IMG/VR virus record: IMGVR_UViG_3300032220_000943
Coordinates: 1-28,270 of that record
DNA from: a virus
Length of the DNA stretch: 28,270 nt
Direction: 5' to 3' (one strand)
Numbering within the stretch: position 1 is the stretch's first letter; each line of letters begins with the position of its first letter. This document shows positions 28,200-28,270 of this stretch, piece by piece. The position numbers were made by a program, and so were the translations under genes. Under the pieces are notes generated by a model that did not search any database, was not told the DNA's origin, and saw nothing but the letters and a program-made list of their open reading frames with translations.

Positions 28200-28270
28200 T
28201 GGAAGCAGTAGTAGAAACAACAGTATGGTCGGGTGATGTTCAACCCAATCATAAATACTTGCTTGATGGT
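28199..28270 (+). CDS. Hypothetical phage protein, truncated at the right edge
   Basis: The ATG at 28199 overlaps the previous stop (TAATG). The 24 visible codons read MEAVVETTVWSGDVQPNHKY and on to the edge. I recall similar N-termini in other phage unknowns. The AATCATAAATAC inside it resembles a late box but is coding. Confidence 0.55.
   Translation, partial: MEAVVETTVWSGDVQPNHKYLLDG

Noticed and set aside
28248-28256. CATAAATAC late-like box
   Set aside because: It lies inside the reading frame that starts at 28199 and no gene start follows before the window ends.
1-28270. tRNA genes, CRISPR arrays, insertion sequences, attachment sites
   Set aside because: I looked for TPsiC-like arms, regularly spaced repeats, transposase motifs and flanking duplications and saw none convincing. 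A tRNA scan could still find a divergent one.

Overview
The window is a gene-dense stretch of a large tailed phage with T4-like features. The evidence is a T4 RNase H-type flap nuclease (1114-2115), an ATP-dependent DNA ligase with the T4-type motif order (12436-13839), boxes resembling the T4 late promoter TATAAATA upstream of many genes, a 505-residue protein whose N-terminus resembles a T4 capsid-targeting sequence, and long runs of small overlapping genes of unknown function. Three lipoproteins and several exported proteins point to a Gram-negative host. The exported Ala/Pro/Lys-rich protein at 6952 resembles proteins common in Betaproteobacteria, which is only a hint about the host. I saw no tRNA, rRNA, CRISPR array, transposase or integrase.

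Layout. 1-6226: rightward, mostly coupled early-type genes, including a GIY-YIG-like nuclease, the RNase H, a small HExxH protein and many conserved phage unknowns. 6223-6711: one leftward unknown. 6762-8379: very small genes with T4-like late boxes. 8422-9749: a self-contained lipoprotein with a glycosidase-like TIM barrel, under its own promoter. 9746-12384: early-type small genes introduced by a conserved promoter cassette, including three tiny envelope proteins. 12381-15929: DNA ligase and unknowns. 15964-19328: a membrane coiled-coil protein, then a lipoprotein and a periplasmic protein. 19365-25702: ClpX, ribosomal protein bS21, Hsp20, ClpS and ClpP, interleaved with a leftward pair (a metallophosphoesterase lacking its metal ligands and a Lys/Ala/Pro-rich basic protein), a candidate capsid-targeted protein and a metallopeptidase-like protein. 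25702-28270: a possible sulfotransferase-like protein and three more copies of the promoter cassette.

The most interesting part is 19365-25702. It looks like a phage proteostasis and translation module: an unfoldase with the ClpP-docking IGF loop, a ClpP that starts at the mature N-terminus, an N-degron adaptor (ClpS) without its usual partner ClpA, a ribosomal protein translationally coupled to clpX, and a small heat-shock protein whose 5' leader has the architecture of a ROSE-type RNA thermometer. A second theme is translation initiation. Several genes, including clpX and clpS, have no Shine-Dalgarno sequence and have a promoter-like box 4-6 nt before the ATG, so their transcripts may be leaderless. 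A third theme is a promoter cassette repeated five times, nearly identical from -35 to about +10.
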